This document shows positions 47,129-58,419 of a stretch of DNA of 60,000 bases, one piece after another (within the stretch, counting starts at the first letter, position 1; the number at the start of each line of letters is the position of its first letter). This DNA comes from Liolophura sinensis (taxonomy: Eukaryota > Mollusca > Polyplacophora > Chitonida > Chitonidae), in contig NC_088300.1 in assembly GCF_032854445.1 (NCBI RefSeq), forward strand, positions 36,191,608 to 36,251,607. The letters are read 5' to 3'. The notes beneath the pieces are model-generated. The model had not been told where the DNA came from and did no database searches. It saw only the letters and a program-made list of their open reading frames with translations. Made by a program: the position numbers and the translations under genes.

Positions 47129-50100
47129 CCGATCGTATTCACAGTAAAATGACCCCTCACTGTGGCAAACACGACTGCGTGGCGTGTACGCCAGTGCATG
47201 ACACTTCACTTCAATTAATATGAATGCTTTTATAAACCAGTCTAGTATTATAAAGAAAGCATTATAAAATAGCATCAAGAACTTAGGGTAGGCGGAGAGT
47301 TTTCATTGATGTTAGTCCCATGGCTTTGTGTATGTTAACATTTAATTATTTCACTCAACAAACTTCACTGGGGTTTATATGTTCGTCTGCATGAGTTTGT
47401 AAACATCGTTTCCATTTTAATATATAGGAAATCTTTGAGCGCCCATCTAGTTGCATGTATTTCTTCCGTTTCACAAGCATTGTAAGCTAAACAGACAAGA
47501 GACTGTTACAGAAATTTAAACCTACCTGTGTTTGTTATACAGGAGCGTTTGTCCGTGAATCAGCACGGTATGTAGGTCTACCTCTGTCCCCATTCCTAGC
47601 AGATGACAGTTCACCAACTCCTTCTCACAGACATGGAATACAGGCAATGTGCCGTACAGGTTGCCATTGATGGCATGTAGCAGGTTGCTCTCTGCAAATT
47701 CCTCGTCTCCTTTCTCAGCCAGCTCTCTGCAAGTCGCTGGATTCCCACATTTGGCAAAGTTCCGCTCTTGATACCAACTAACATTCTCGTTGAAAATCTT
47801 GAACAGCATAGCAAAATCCTTCTGTCGATCTCTTCGCGTGTTGTCCGGCATCAAAGAGCCTGGAATATTATAAGTTTTTTCTTCATTTTCTTTTTTCAGT
47901 TTGTTTAAATACTACGCTTAAAGGCAAAGAAAACTTTACAATGAAGTATATATCGGATGAAAAACCATTAAACACTGTCTAGGAAAATAGTTCAATGTAT
48001 TTTTTTTTCAGATTTTTTCCAACCGATTGAAATTGTTTTAAAACACAACAGAATATCAGTGACGTCGCATACATATTTTTTGCTTGATTTAGTTTGTTTG
48101 AAACTCCTTTCGACGAATGTATCCACATATATACAGAATGGTGAAATTTAGCAATTTTTAGGTGTTTAGTGACCGGATGTGACGCCACTAATCCCAATAA
48201 GGTCAGAAAAGGCCACTGCAGAATCCAAAGTTTCAACTGCATTTTATTGGGCTGAAGAAATTCTACAAAACAGAAATCCAACTATTTTTGTGGACAGCGT
48301 TTAATGGTCTTTCAACTGATACATGCTTAACATTAGTGTTCCCTTTGCCTTTAACGCTGTTTCAGCCTTATCTTCTATAGTTGCAAAACGAATCCCAATT
48401 CCGTGATATGTTTTTAATTCTGTATATGCATGGCGTTGAATAAAATTGCACTCCACGTGGATCGATGTTCTTAGTAAATTTACGTACCGTCTGTCTTTTC
48501 AGCAAATCTTGAAAAAAATAACAAAAAAAAAAAAAAAAAAAGAAAAAGAAAAAAAGAAAAGAAAAAAAAACAACTGCCTGGTTCTCTATCCTGTATTCTA
48601 ATTTCTTACTGTATATATTTTTTCAGTTCCATTGTGGATGAAATATAGTTAGGTAGTTAGTTCTACGATTATTGAAAAATAGTGCTCCTTCACCGTGTCT
48701 TATACGAAAAACTGAGTTGGACACAGTGATGTTACATTTAATTCTTTGGGGGTTGTGTTGAAATATGGTTTGGTAATTAGTTCTGCGACTTTTGCCAAAG
48801 ACGTACCTCTTAACCTTATTTTACAGTAAGATGAGTTGAACACAGTAAGGCAACGTTTTATGGACCATGCAACAAATAGGGAAAACTAATGCTGAACTGA
48901 GAGGTCACGTATTTGTGCTCAGAGGTTGGTGTTAAATGCAAAACGGAAACGAACACTTAATGTAAGTGTACATAGAGCCTATGAGCTTCATAGCTTCAGG
49001 ATGTGCAGGCATGCATTTTACTGGTCCATAACATTGGGTTAGTATTCTGCATGAAACGCTACTGTAACATCTACGCATTCACTGTTACCTACTACGGTAT
49101 TAAGTAACGACCCATCCCACTCTAATGGACACTTCAGTTATGTAAACTTCTCTAAGTACAGCGGCTAAAAGTGTCTTTCCAGGTAACTAATACAAGGGAA
49201 AGAGGTGAACTGAGCGAACTGCCGTGCAACCGGTAGCACGTGCTCCGTCACAGATCCTGGGGGTGCGGCATCCCAACAAGCTCTCCATACAAATGAGTAA
49301 CGCATACGTCAAGATATCCGGTTACAGGTGAGGCACGTGTTGTCGGCCACAATCAAACAAAGTAAATATACATCAATCTGTTACATGTATATGGATCTGT
49401 GCACAGAAGTTTACATAATGTTATAAAGGCCCGTTTTTCACGCTTGGAGTTACAACCATGGCAACCGGCTCTGTGGGCAAAACGACGCCACGGTTTGATA
49501 TGTTACCAGCTTAGTATTCTGATTCACATTAACCTTGCATTTCTGAAAACTAAACTAGAAGAATGAAATAGATCTCAGATCTGCCACGGTAGTTATGTGT
49601 TCGTAACGTTAAGGAGGCTTCGTGTAAGTGGACTAAATCCGCTAAAAATTACCTTTTATTATGCACGAAGTAATAATCTATACGACGGAATGTCAATTTT
49701 AATATTATATTGCCCATAGTCTGCCTCTAGGAGAAAGATAGTCACTGTGGTTGACATTATCGATAGGAATTATTTGATTGATTTATTTGATAGATGTTGT
49801 ACGACTGACGCCCTTATTGGTTGACGGCTGGTATATGAATGTCTGTTTCGACACATAGATTCAAGAATATTTCACTTAAGGCGGCCATCATTATGGTGGA
49901 AAGAAATCGGGCAAAGTTTGAGGGAAACCCACGACCATCCGCAGTTTGTTGGAAGACCTACCCACGTACAACCGAAGAGGAAGCCAGGATGAGCTGAACT
50001 TGAAACCACAGCAGCCGCACTGGTCGGACGCTTTTGAATCATACTGTGCTGGGCTGGCACGCTAGGCCTTGTCGACAAATCAAACCAAATGTTTTTCTCT

Positions 50101-52266
50101 AGATGTTAGGTTCCTTATGACGCGCCATATCTTTTTGTCAAGATCTCAATTTCAAGATTTATTAACGTAACGTGTTGATATCAGATCTTCAGGATGGTAG
50201 AAGACCGAGATTGTGGATTAATTAACGATATGTCTTCAGAAATCACTTACATTTTAGCCCTTTTTGCATACATAACTACTCTGTACACGCGTTTGATATC
50301 TGACCTTTTTTACAAGTTAGCAAGAGCCCGATCAGCCCTGAATTCGTGTCTCTCACTGCATCCACGTGGGAGTGATACGCCCAGGTCAGACACGTGGGAT
50401 CGTCGGGGGATGGGGCAAAATTTTCGGATATTTTCCAGATATACTGGTAACGACCACCAGGGGGCACTCCATCGTCTCGTTTGTCCGACCCGGATGTCCC
50501 ATCCATATAAAGAGCTCCTAAAACATAGATATCAATTTAGTTAAGTAGAAAAAAGTACAGGAGTGCTTTTGATCTATAATTAGTTTCGCACGTTTTGCTG
50601 CGCAGTGTACTTTTATAAATTATCCAGTTCTAAAAGGATGCTGTAAACAGTGTATCCTTTGTCAGGATTATCCGCAGCTAATCCGTAACTCTTTTATAGT
50701 TATGTATCAGTTATTTTAGAGCAATGGAACCGGGTAGTAGCTGTATAATAATGAACAGATATTGTCACAGTTTTTTAAATTTTTTTTGCAAACTGATTAT
50801 AGAAAAGAAAACTAAACAGAGCCCCTTACGTATTAAAAAGAAACGCCTATCAGTTTTAGTTGCTGCTTGTTGAAAACAGAGCCTTCATCCGAATATTAAT
50901 AAAGAAATAATAATTAAAATAACCACATTATATATACATATTTACCAGGTTCGTGTATCTTTAGTTTGGCGAATCGAATAGTCAAAATTTTCTATCTATT
51001 GCAGACAATAGCACAAGTCTATCATTTCCCGTGGCGAGAATTTCATGGCGTTTATCTAGGTTCTGACGTATGTTTGCTCTGCATTGCTCAAGGACAGTGA
51101 CTCAGCATTTTTGACAATAATACTTTGATACATTGCTTATTGGTTTCTTTCTCTTAACGTTGCTGATCGTGCTGCTCGAGTGTTCTTTTTATATTATTCA
51201 TTCGTCATTATTTTTCACAAACGTGAACATGCCGTGCGAAATATACGACATTACCTTCTTGATCTTTGTCGTACATGACCCCGTGAGGGTGGACGCTAAA
51301 TGGTCTGAAACATCGGTTGAAAAAGTTAACGATCATTCTGTCGCCGACTTCCGCTCTAAGGGCTGGACCTAAAATCTTCATCCAGGAGGATTTGCGAACC
51401 TCAGTACGGTAGGTCTGGTCTGTATACTGCTTGTACACACACTTTGTGTAGATACGCCCTATCCGGTCAGTGCCTCTTTTGAGAAACACATCTGCATCTC
51501 TGAATGGAAAATATAACAGCATTATTGTACCAGGTTGAATAGGTTTTAAGCACCTCCTCGGCCCCTGATGTTAAATCTAATTCATTGATATAAAACTCTC
51601 CACAAAACACAACGTATTCTTCTTTCTACATGTTGCCTTTAATATGAACAGCTACTGAATTTATGGTCTGCAATCACATTTTGTGCTTTTTACATAAGAC
51701 ATACCGTTTACTACTACACAGACATATAGTATTGTTGTGTGCCTTTCTTTTTCAGAATACACTGAATAACGCTTCCGTTGAAATGAAAATGCTAGTTTAA
51801 GACTGTATATCATGATTTATTAACTTATTTTTGATACCAGAAAAACTTTCTCCAGTAAACTGAAATCTAAACCAGGGGCATTTGGATTTGAGCACACTTA
51901 GATCAAAGGATTGTGGTTACCATCAGTCAGAAATATCTGGCCATTGAGTACATTGCTAAGGATATTGTGGAGTCATCGTGTAAATATGGAAGACTAATGC
52001 CAGTTATGCACCGATCAAGGTATTGCATATTGAACAGCGGGTTCAATATACCTTGACGGTATGACCTTCGTGGCAGTACTGGTATACATAAGATACCGTC
52101 TTTCGTACTGACTGTAAATCACTCACTCTTGTCTGTTGTCGACGATGTTTCGACCCCCCGGGGCGTAGTCCCATTCTACCTCCTCCGCCGTCAGGTAGTA
52201 GACCCGGTCACGTGCTCTAACGCCAAGAAATGATACCAGAAAGAGGCACGCACACAGTTTGAACAT
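36251..52266 (-). CDS. Hephaestin/ceruloplasmin-like multicopper oxidase, complete gene (13 coding exons)
   Basis: Predicted secreted or extracellular ferroxidase that oxidises Fe(II) while reducing oxygen to water. Exons: 52266-52127, 51499-51255, 50517-50305, 47859-47526, 44756-44650, 42123-41961, 41729-41449, 41103-40892, 40542-40398, 40083-39871, 38896-38680, 38263-37260, 36411-36251. They join to 1144 codons plus TAA. MFKLCACLFLVSFLGVRA is a signal peptide. Three repeats of two cupredoxin domains follow (about residues 19-365, 366-705 and 706-1070). Trinuclear copper ligands are present: HPH and HSH in domain 1, HFH and HCH in domain 6. The type 1 site is complete in domain 2 (Cys339, His344, Met349) and domain 6 (Cys1049, His1054, Met1059), but domain 4 has Ser691 and Asn696. 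An acceptor-like TCATTTCAG lies 5 bases before the ATG, so a non-coding first exon is likely. Length fits the family (1065 to 1160). Copper oxidation itself is inferred from ligands. Confidence 0.93.
37260..38896 (-). CDS. Oxidase third repeat (end of domain 4, domains 5 and 6)
   Basis: Exon 38896-38680 finishes domain 4 (WGLVSRTDVNFIGGM, the degenerate type 1 loop) and starts domain 5. The 1004-bp exon 38263-37260 then encodes nearly all of domains 5 and 6 without an intron: PYSIYPHGII, WPYYSHVDPVRDVNSGLIGP, DENKSWYIDENI, then IHTVHFHGQT and WLLHCHISDHLQAGM with all copper ligands. After domain 6 comes a T/P/N-rich linker. The equivalent parts of the first two repeats are split into four or five exons. 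Confidence 0.95.
39871..42123 (-). CDS. Oxidase second repeat (end of domain 2, domains 3 and 4)
   Basis: Exons 42123-41961, 41729-41449, 41103-40892, 40542-40398 and 40083-39871. The first completes domain 2 (AGMQAF supplies the axial Met) and opens domain 3 (YYLAAEEVTWNFAPSGMDGF). Later parts carry YLGILGPVIRAEVGETI, DPVRDTSSGLVGPLLVCKKG, DENLSWYIDDNI and LHSVHFYGNT. Domain 3 has no HxH copper pairs (LQAHG and FYQSG), as expected, because only domains 1 and 6 form the trinuclear site. Confidence 0.93.
42360..44110. repeat. ~46-bp minisatellite, about 38 diverged copies
   Basis: Variants of TTTAGGGAATGCACATTGGC, AAGATACAGGGGCAG and ATTCCTGCTAC recur every 46 bp or so, more decayed at both ends. 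It fills much of the oxidase intron between the two halves of the domain 2 copper loop (44650 to 42123). No shared sequence with the flanking exons was seen. Confidence 0.9.
44650..52266 (-). CDS. Oxidase first repeat (signal peptide, domains 1 and 2)
   Basis: Exons 52266-52127, 51499-51255, 50517-50305, 47859-47526 and 44756-44650. The mature start RDRVYYLTAEEVEWDYAPG matches the family. Domain 1 carries FSVHPHGVMYDKDQEG and YHSHVDAVRDTNSGLIG (two HxH pairs). Domain 2 carries NENVSWYQERNF, LHTVLIHGQT and WLINCQVNDHYT. The donor of exon 3 (GTCAGA at 50304) is the weakest of the set but is required by phase. Introns are large and carry SINEs and a TA tract. Confidence 0.92.
44826..44962 (-). 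mobile_element. SINE fragment
   Basis: TTTATTTGATTGG, CTCAAGAATATTTCACTTAG, CGGCGGCCAGCATTATGGTG and the following GC-rich block, in minus orientation, with the tRNA half missing. Intronic in the oxidase gene. Confidence 0.85.
46800..47040. repeat. ~60-bp minisatellite, about four copies
   Basis: Variants of GCGTACAGAGAGCGATACGA, TCAGCGGTACTG and TATAAATATTTGACACC repeat about every 60 bp and end directly at the following (TA)n tract. Each unit contains TATAAATA, but there is no evidence of promoter use. Oxidase intron. Confidence 0.8.
47042..47127. repeat. (TA)n microsatellite, 43 units
   Basis: Uninterrupted TA repeat in the large oxidase intron, adjoining the 60-bp minisatellite. Confidence 0.97.
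48300..49770. other. Intronic stretch, nothing recognised
   Basis: Within the oxidase intron between 50305 and 47859. Apart from an A-rich run at about 48515-48575 there is no repeat or exon-like sequence that can be supported. Confidence 0.5.
49771..50077 (-). mobile_element. tRNA-derived SINE, diverged, with internal insertion
   Basis: The tail block near 49771-49800 and AAGAATATTTCACTTAAGGC are separated by about 50 bp of foreign sequence. The middle block and a decayed head then follow to about 50077. Minus orientation, oxidase intron. Confidence 0.75.
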
Positions 52267-52421
52267 GGCGTCTGAAATGAAGATTTGGTAATATTCGTCA
52301 ATGATGAAGGGGCGTGTCAGTTCAGTACTGGGAAGATGAAATTCCAAAATAAGCTTCAGCGCAAATAAGTTACGCAAATTAACACCTGAGTAAGTGCTGT
52401 GAAATTAAGTGCTAAGAAATT

Positions 52422-52470
52422 TTTATTTATTTGATCAATGTTTTCTGCCGTACTGAACAGAAAAGTTAGA
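52422..52470 (-). mobile_element. SINE tail scrap
   Basis: TTTATTTATTTGATCAATG, then TTTTCTGCCGTACT, matches the start of the SINE tail block only. Confidence 0.5.
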
Positions 52471-52984
52471 CCTTTCTGTAAAAGTTATGAAATCGAGAGT
52501 AAAAAATAATGTTTAAGGAAATACCATTTAAATTATTTAAAATTTTAAACCCTGACAGATGGAAACTACAAATGAGTACCCCTCGCTTACTGGGGTGCAA
52601 TGTATTGAGCTGTATTTTATCCTTTAGATATAAATGCTATAATGGGGTACATAGCATAAAGCAAGTCGGTCCAAATTGTGCATTCCTTTGTACTTCCCTT
52701 TAATGCGTGACATTTTATGAATACTTACAGACTAAATTAAATATAGGTCGTTCACAAGTACTGAAGAGGCTGATGGGTTTCTACACAGCTTAAAAACGAA
52801 TTGTTTAGGCTGGAAAAGTTTCTAATTACCGCGGATGTGGACATACACGGTGTAAGAGACCTACCATTATATTCGGTGGTACAATTTCTGAATGTAATTA
52901 AAGACGTACAGCATAGGGAGTAAAACAGAGCAGTGTGAAAGCTGATCAATGATCACACGTAACCGGTGAAATACGGCCGCTTGT

Positions 52985-53136
52985 CATTTACCTAGGTCAG
53001 GTTTTTATTCTAACTGTTCACGTAAATACATAAATAGTGACGATTTACACGCCCCCCAAAACCAGCAGAATTAGGTAGAAAAAAAATGCCGTGATGTTAA
53101 TTGCAAATTATTAGCCGTCACTGGTCGAGAATAACC
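52985..53136. repeat. Third copy of the dispersed repeat seen at 13757-14390
   Basis: ACCTAGGTCAGGTTTTTATT, CTAACTGT, GTGATGTTAATTGCAAATTA and CGTCACTGGTC align in the same order and strand as the two intronic BTBD16 copies. Confidence 0.7.
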
Positions 53137-55865
53137 AACGCAGTTTTGACTCGGAATTTTGGCTTGGTGTTGCATGTGCACGTTGCAAAAACATAAAGCT
53201 TGTGGAATGAACAACTGGTGATTTAGCATTGTCTCTTGAATTGAACGGATATGCAATGGATCTCACGCATACTGACTTAACACCAAGTTGTGCGATACCG
53301 ACACGCTGGGGTAATAACTTTATGGGCACGATCATGTGTGGTTTTGGACAACTTGCGTGAACACACGTAAAGGCTCACTGGGCACAGCAGGTCATGACAG
53401 ACAGTGGAGTTGTCGCTGTAACCACGGTTAAAGCTCGGGTGAGAAAGGGTGGCTAAGCTAAGTAACTTGAGAGTGTCTCTCATGTTGTGGTTTTACTAGA
53501 CGGTGCAACAACCTATAATGGTCGTTTAAGGTTTTCCACCTTCCCTCTTGGCGTTTACATGGCGAAGAAAAGCGCATACTGAAAAAAGCCTAAATATATA
53601 TTTGTGATTGAAAGCTCAGAATCTAGTCAGAGGTCACATATTATGTGAGTCCTCATCATTTTGCAGGCTTAGTCATGCTGAGACAGAACTGGTCGGTAAG
53701 GCAGTTGAGAGCTCATCGACATCCAAGAAGAAACAATAAGAAGCCAAACAGAAACAGAAAGAGATCGAAAATTCTAAATATGTTGTTTGCCCTGACCCAC
53801 ACATGGTCACACGAAAAAATTACATAGGTGAAAATACTCTCAAAGATTTAGAGAAAAGGTGTTCTCAGGTAAATTTGACTCAAATTTGTTTCCTTCGAGT
53901 AATATGTCATTTTTCTGATTGTATGGGACTGGTGTATTCAATTGCGTATATAGAAGTTTACCTTCCTCGCCCTCCCTCCCCCCGACCCAATATACTGACA
54001 AGATATATAACCGTTGTTTGCCGAAAAGGGGAATATGACCAGTCCTAAAGTCTTAATATATAGAAGAACAACTCTCCAGGTACATGCTAGAACCGTATGC
54101 CAGTTTTACTGAACCATTCTCTATCGTTCGTTCAAAGGTAAAACGTCAGATGATTCCTGATTCATTGATATCCGTATGCCTGAAATCTTATTCGCACATT
54201 GTCCCTTAATCATCGACAGTCATGCGCATGGATCTGGAAGCATCGGGATATGTGACCCTTACGATGACCCCAGCCAAGTTAGCGTTAAATTGCCCAAAGG
54301 CCGCTTCTGGATGCGAAATTTTTGTGTTATCTTGTTCCCACCTGCTTGCACCTTTATCTGAACGCTTTAGCCAGGGAGGACAGAAAGTCGCATAGATAAT
54401 ACAAGTGCGTTTTTCACAGGTGTGTCTGTGTTTGCGGTCGTGAATGGGTGAGGGGATTTCCCTAATTTCTTGCATCCTCAAGCTGAAACGCCACCGCTTC
54501 CAATTGGTTACAAAAACTCTTGACCTTGAACTCGACAGAGGACACCAAGCACACCTAAATTTATGATTGCTCCCATATCTACATATAGCAAAACCAGTAT
54601 GAGGTCGTATAGTTTTAGGTATAGATTACAATGGGATATACTGATATACAGGAAAGAGGGAGAGGTCATAATACGGTGAATTCTACTTTTTCAAAAAACG
54701 ATTCTATCCCCGAAACTAAAATTGCTGTGCCCTATGATATGCCACAAGCTACAAAAAGGAGTTTTCTTTCTTCACTTTCTTTGAAAACGTTTTTCCCGCC
54801 GGTATTCTTAACATCACCCTATTTGTGTTTTTAATTTGAGCAATAAGTTTACATAAGTCAAACATTTATGTTCTACACATTTTGCCAACCTGTACGACAA
54901 TTTTTGGCACACGTGAATGTTTATATGTACATGGACTTGTTTACTATCTTTGAGTGTTAATACATTTTATTGACAACTACAGAGATTTTTTGATGGGACA
55001 TAAACGTTAACACGTCTTACACCATGGATTCCAGTAATGTATTTGTGAGGCATAGACTGAGAAGACCACGGACAACTACGGTTCCGCAATGTTCCACGGT
55101 AGGCCCGTTTTATTTTTTTTACAAAGTTTCAGAAGGAAAGGATCGAATGAGTACAAATGGAATGAGTACAGAATGAATGATTGCAAGCGGGTAATTCATG
55201 CAGGACCAATTCGGGGATATGTAAACCATATATCACAGTGAGACAATCAGCATGGGGTTTCGGGCTATGTTTCCCTGTCAGAATGCTACCCCCATCTGAC
55301 CTGTTCCCCATTTATTTACCTCTCCCCAACCCTCCTTCTAAGGGCTCGCTTCAAGGAGAAATCTAGCACGAAATTCCCGTGAAGATGTTGAATGCATATC
55401 TTAAATTATTTTGCGCGGGTTTAAAGCTTTCGGGGTGGTCTATTATTTCTTACACATTCACTCTATAGACCTCATTGAATTGAAGGAACCCCAGCTGTCG
55501 TAGGCGATCCCATAGACAAAAGAAAGCAAGCATATGCCAAAAGAATTTAACTTTTGATCTACACTTCTCTTAGCATGTAAGAGCGTGAGAAACTTTCATT
55601 TAGGAGTCACATCTTCGTGCGTTTGCATATGAGCACACAGACTGAAAGTATCCTAATATGTAGAACATAGACCTAACTAGCAAATAAGCAGAATTCATAT
55701 TCCCAGAAAAAGATATGTGTATTTAAGGAAAAAATTACCATTTCATTCGGCACGGAATATATACCAAACACTGTCAAGCACGATCCAATAAAACATGTAT
55801 GATTTCTTTTACTGGTCATTATATCTCAGGAATATCGACCAAATGATCTGGCGCATTCGGAAATG

Positions 55866-56005
55866 AATTGTATTTATTTGATTGTATCTTTGCGCCTTAT
55901 TCAATAATATTAATGTATAACATAATATTATTATTAATAATATACGATCATACTTACGACCCAGGGCAATCTGCAGATTGCTGGCAGACTTTTCAACGTA
56001 CGACG
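55866..56005 (-). mobile_element. SINE remnant
   Basis: TATTTATTTGATTG, ATTCAATAATATT and, later, GACCCAGGGCAATCTGCAGA with TTGCTGGCAGAC fit the tail and middle block, with an AT-rich insertion between. Confidence 0.5.
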
Positions 56006-58145
56006 TATTGTTTCTATATGTAAATCTTCACATTTTTTGTCGCCATATACGCGGACATATTCACTTATAAGTTTCTAATCATTACCACAAGAAAAGCCGG
56101 CACCATACCTGTGTTAATGAATGTGGATGCCTGTATATATAGCCTAGGTCGTTTACAGGTTTACTTGGACAAGCCCTTCTCACAGCGGACGACCTGACGG
56201 GTTCCGATCCCAGACACTCGTTTTTATTCGTCAGGCAAGTCAGCTGGCCAATGGTAATGAAGCTTACATCGTGGGCAAGTCCTGTTGTGGCTGGTTTAGG
56301 CGTGTAATCTGACGATTCAACCGCAAATCAAACAATCAAGTTAACCGTATACACACAGGTGTACGGATACGAAAGAGAGCCTCACGCTCAGCCTCTGTTA
56401 TCCTTGGCACCCGTCCATGCGCACTCAGTGTTTACCTACACAAATCCTGTTCGCGCTGATGTCTTCAAGAAGCTTTATTGGAATGCATTTGTCACAATGG
56501 CTTAAACTGAAGAACTCCTCTCTAGGTGTACATGTACTTTGTACAATTTCATTCAAGCTGCCACGATGAAGAATAAATCCTTTTTAATTCGATCACGACC
56601 CAACAAATTAGAAATTTAAATAAGTAACCAACCCAGAAAACAATTAATTGATTAACCAACAAATAGAAGAAACCAACCATTTAATCAAACATTTGCATGA
56701 TCAATCAGCTAATCAGTAAATCAATCAATCGATCAACCAATCAAACTGCCAATGCAGAACTAATCAATCATTCAACCAGTTAATCAATCAGCTAATTATT
56801 CGATCACATTACCCGTTAACTCACTAGCCGTGCAAATATATTGAGTGGAATTAAAGAAGCTCTGTTTTGTACTAAACAAACTTAGGAAGACTTGCTATGC
56901 GCTTCTCTATAAAGCCTTGAGCTTCCAGTTCTATATCTTCGCTGTATCCCGCTATAGTTGTGACATGAATAGCTCCGTATACCGCTCTGAAACCTTCCCA
57001 TGAATCTCCGTCACCCGGATACATTGTACTGACGCTACAACAAATTGTGATAAGTTCTGTCTTTACCACTGGAGTGCAATACTGATCACTCGGTTCTGAA
57101 CTGTTTATAAAATTCTAAATTTCTTTCCATACAGATTTTTCTGTTTTTGAGGTCACAATAACCAGGTTTCTTTTTTAATCTGACCATATCGGACGAAAAT
57201 CAACTGATCATGCTAGCGCCATAGAAGTCATCACATCCGTTACCGTAACCGCGTGGTCGAGAAAAGGACGGGTGAATGAATATGTATCGAGCACTTGTAT
57301 ACGACTATAGCTACAAGTACAGATTGCGAAAGGTTATTGTGGTAGTTAGCTTTGTATGTAACAAAAATTTCAACAGTTGCGCAAGAGCAAAACAAATTCA
57401 TTTTCCATTTTTATATAAGATAGCGCAGATTAGTGTGTATAATAAATTCAACTGGGCTACAGCTATAGATTTGTAAAGGAAAATTTCTTGCATGTTGATT
57501 TATTATGCATGCACAAGAAAAAAATACTGAATAAACTGAGAACAAAATACGACGAAAAGAGTGGAGGCATGCGCATTCACAGTTTCCCGATTGGAATCAG
57601 TTCAGTTAACGCTTGTACATCATCAAGACCATCAGTCTGCTGAGTCACAGTCAGTAAAAATATGCTTTACATGTAACGCGTCTATATACATAATCCTTGT
57701 CAATCCAAAGAACACAGCTTTCCGACTGGACCAACTGAAAGCAACCGCGGGTATCAACTGCGACGGTCTTTGTGTACACCGTAGTTTTATAAAAATCGCA
57801 GAATGCGCTCGCACATGGGTTGGTGAACAGAATCGACAGTAAACCTGTAAGCCAGATCGTCCAGTCTCAGTCGCTTTAAAGTGGCCGTTCCTTTGGAATC
57901 ACTCTGTCTTTCAGGATGGGTAATCATAAAGGGTCAAATGGGAAATAGGTTCAACTTTTGTGAATAAGAACAAAAGCAAAATGAGACAAAGTCTATATTT
58001 TTTAGTAATGACCAGTCAAAATGGACCAGTACACACAGAGCTGACCTTTCGCATAGGAGTACATATAGTCGCAATTACGTATTTTAAGCCATTGACTTCC
58101 CATGCTAAATCACTTGTTTTACCCATCCTGTCTTTTCTGCGGAAG

Positions 58146-58419
58146 GGGGGGGGGGGGGGCTCCGTGGCTCAGCTGGTTAACGCGCTAGCACAGCGTAATG
58201 ACACTGAAACCTCTCACCAATGCGGTCGCGGTGAGTTCAATTCCAGCTCATGCTGGCTTCCTCTCCGGCAGTACATGGGAAGGTCTTCCAGCAACCTGCG
58301 GATGGTCGTAGGCTTTCCCGAGTTCTGCCCGGTTTCCTCCCACCATAATGCTGGCAACCGTCGTATAAATGATATTTTTTTGAGTACGACGTAAAACACC
58401 AATCAGATAAATAAATAAA
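58146..58419 (+). mobile_element. Full-length tRNA-derived SINE with 13-bp target duplication
   Basis: After a G run, GGCTCCGTGGCTCAGCTGG (A-box), GTGAGTTCAATTCCAGCTC (B-box), middle block, tail TTGAGTACGACGTAAAACAC and an AAATAAATAAAT end. The flanking repeat TTTTCTGCGGAAG is at 58133-58145 and 58420-58432. Confidence 0.95.

Noticed and set aside
47014-47278. ORF with a long IY repeat
   Set aside because: Translation of a TA microsatellite.
52267-53300. Iron-responsive element in the 5' region of the oxidase
   Set aside because: CAGTGA-type loops occur, but no flanking stem with a bulged C could be drawn.
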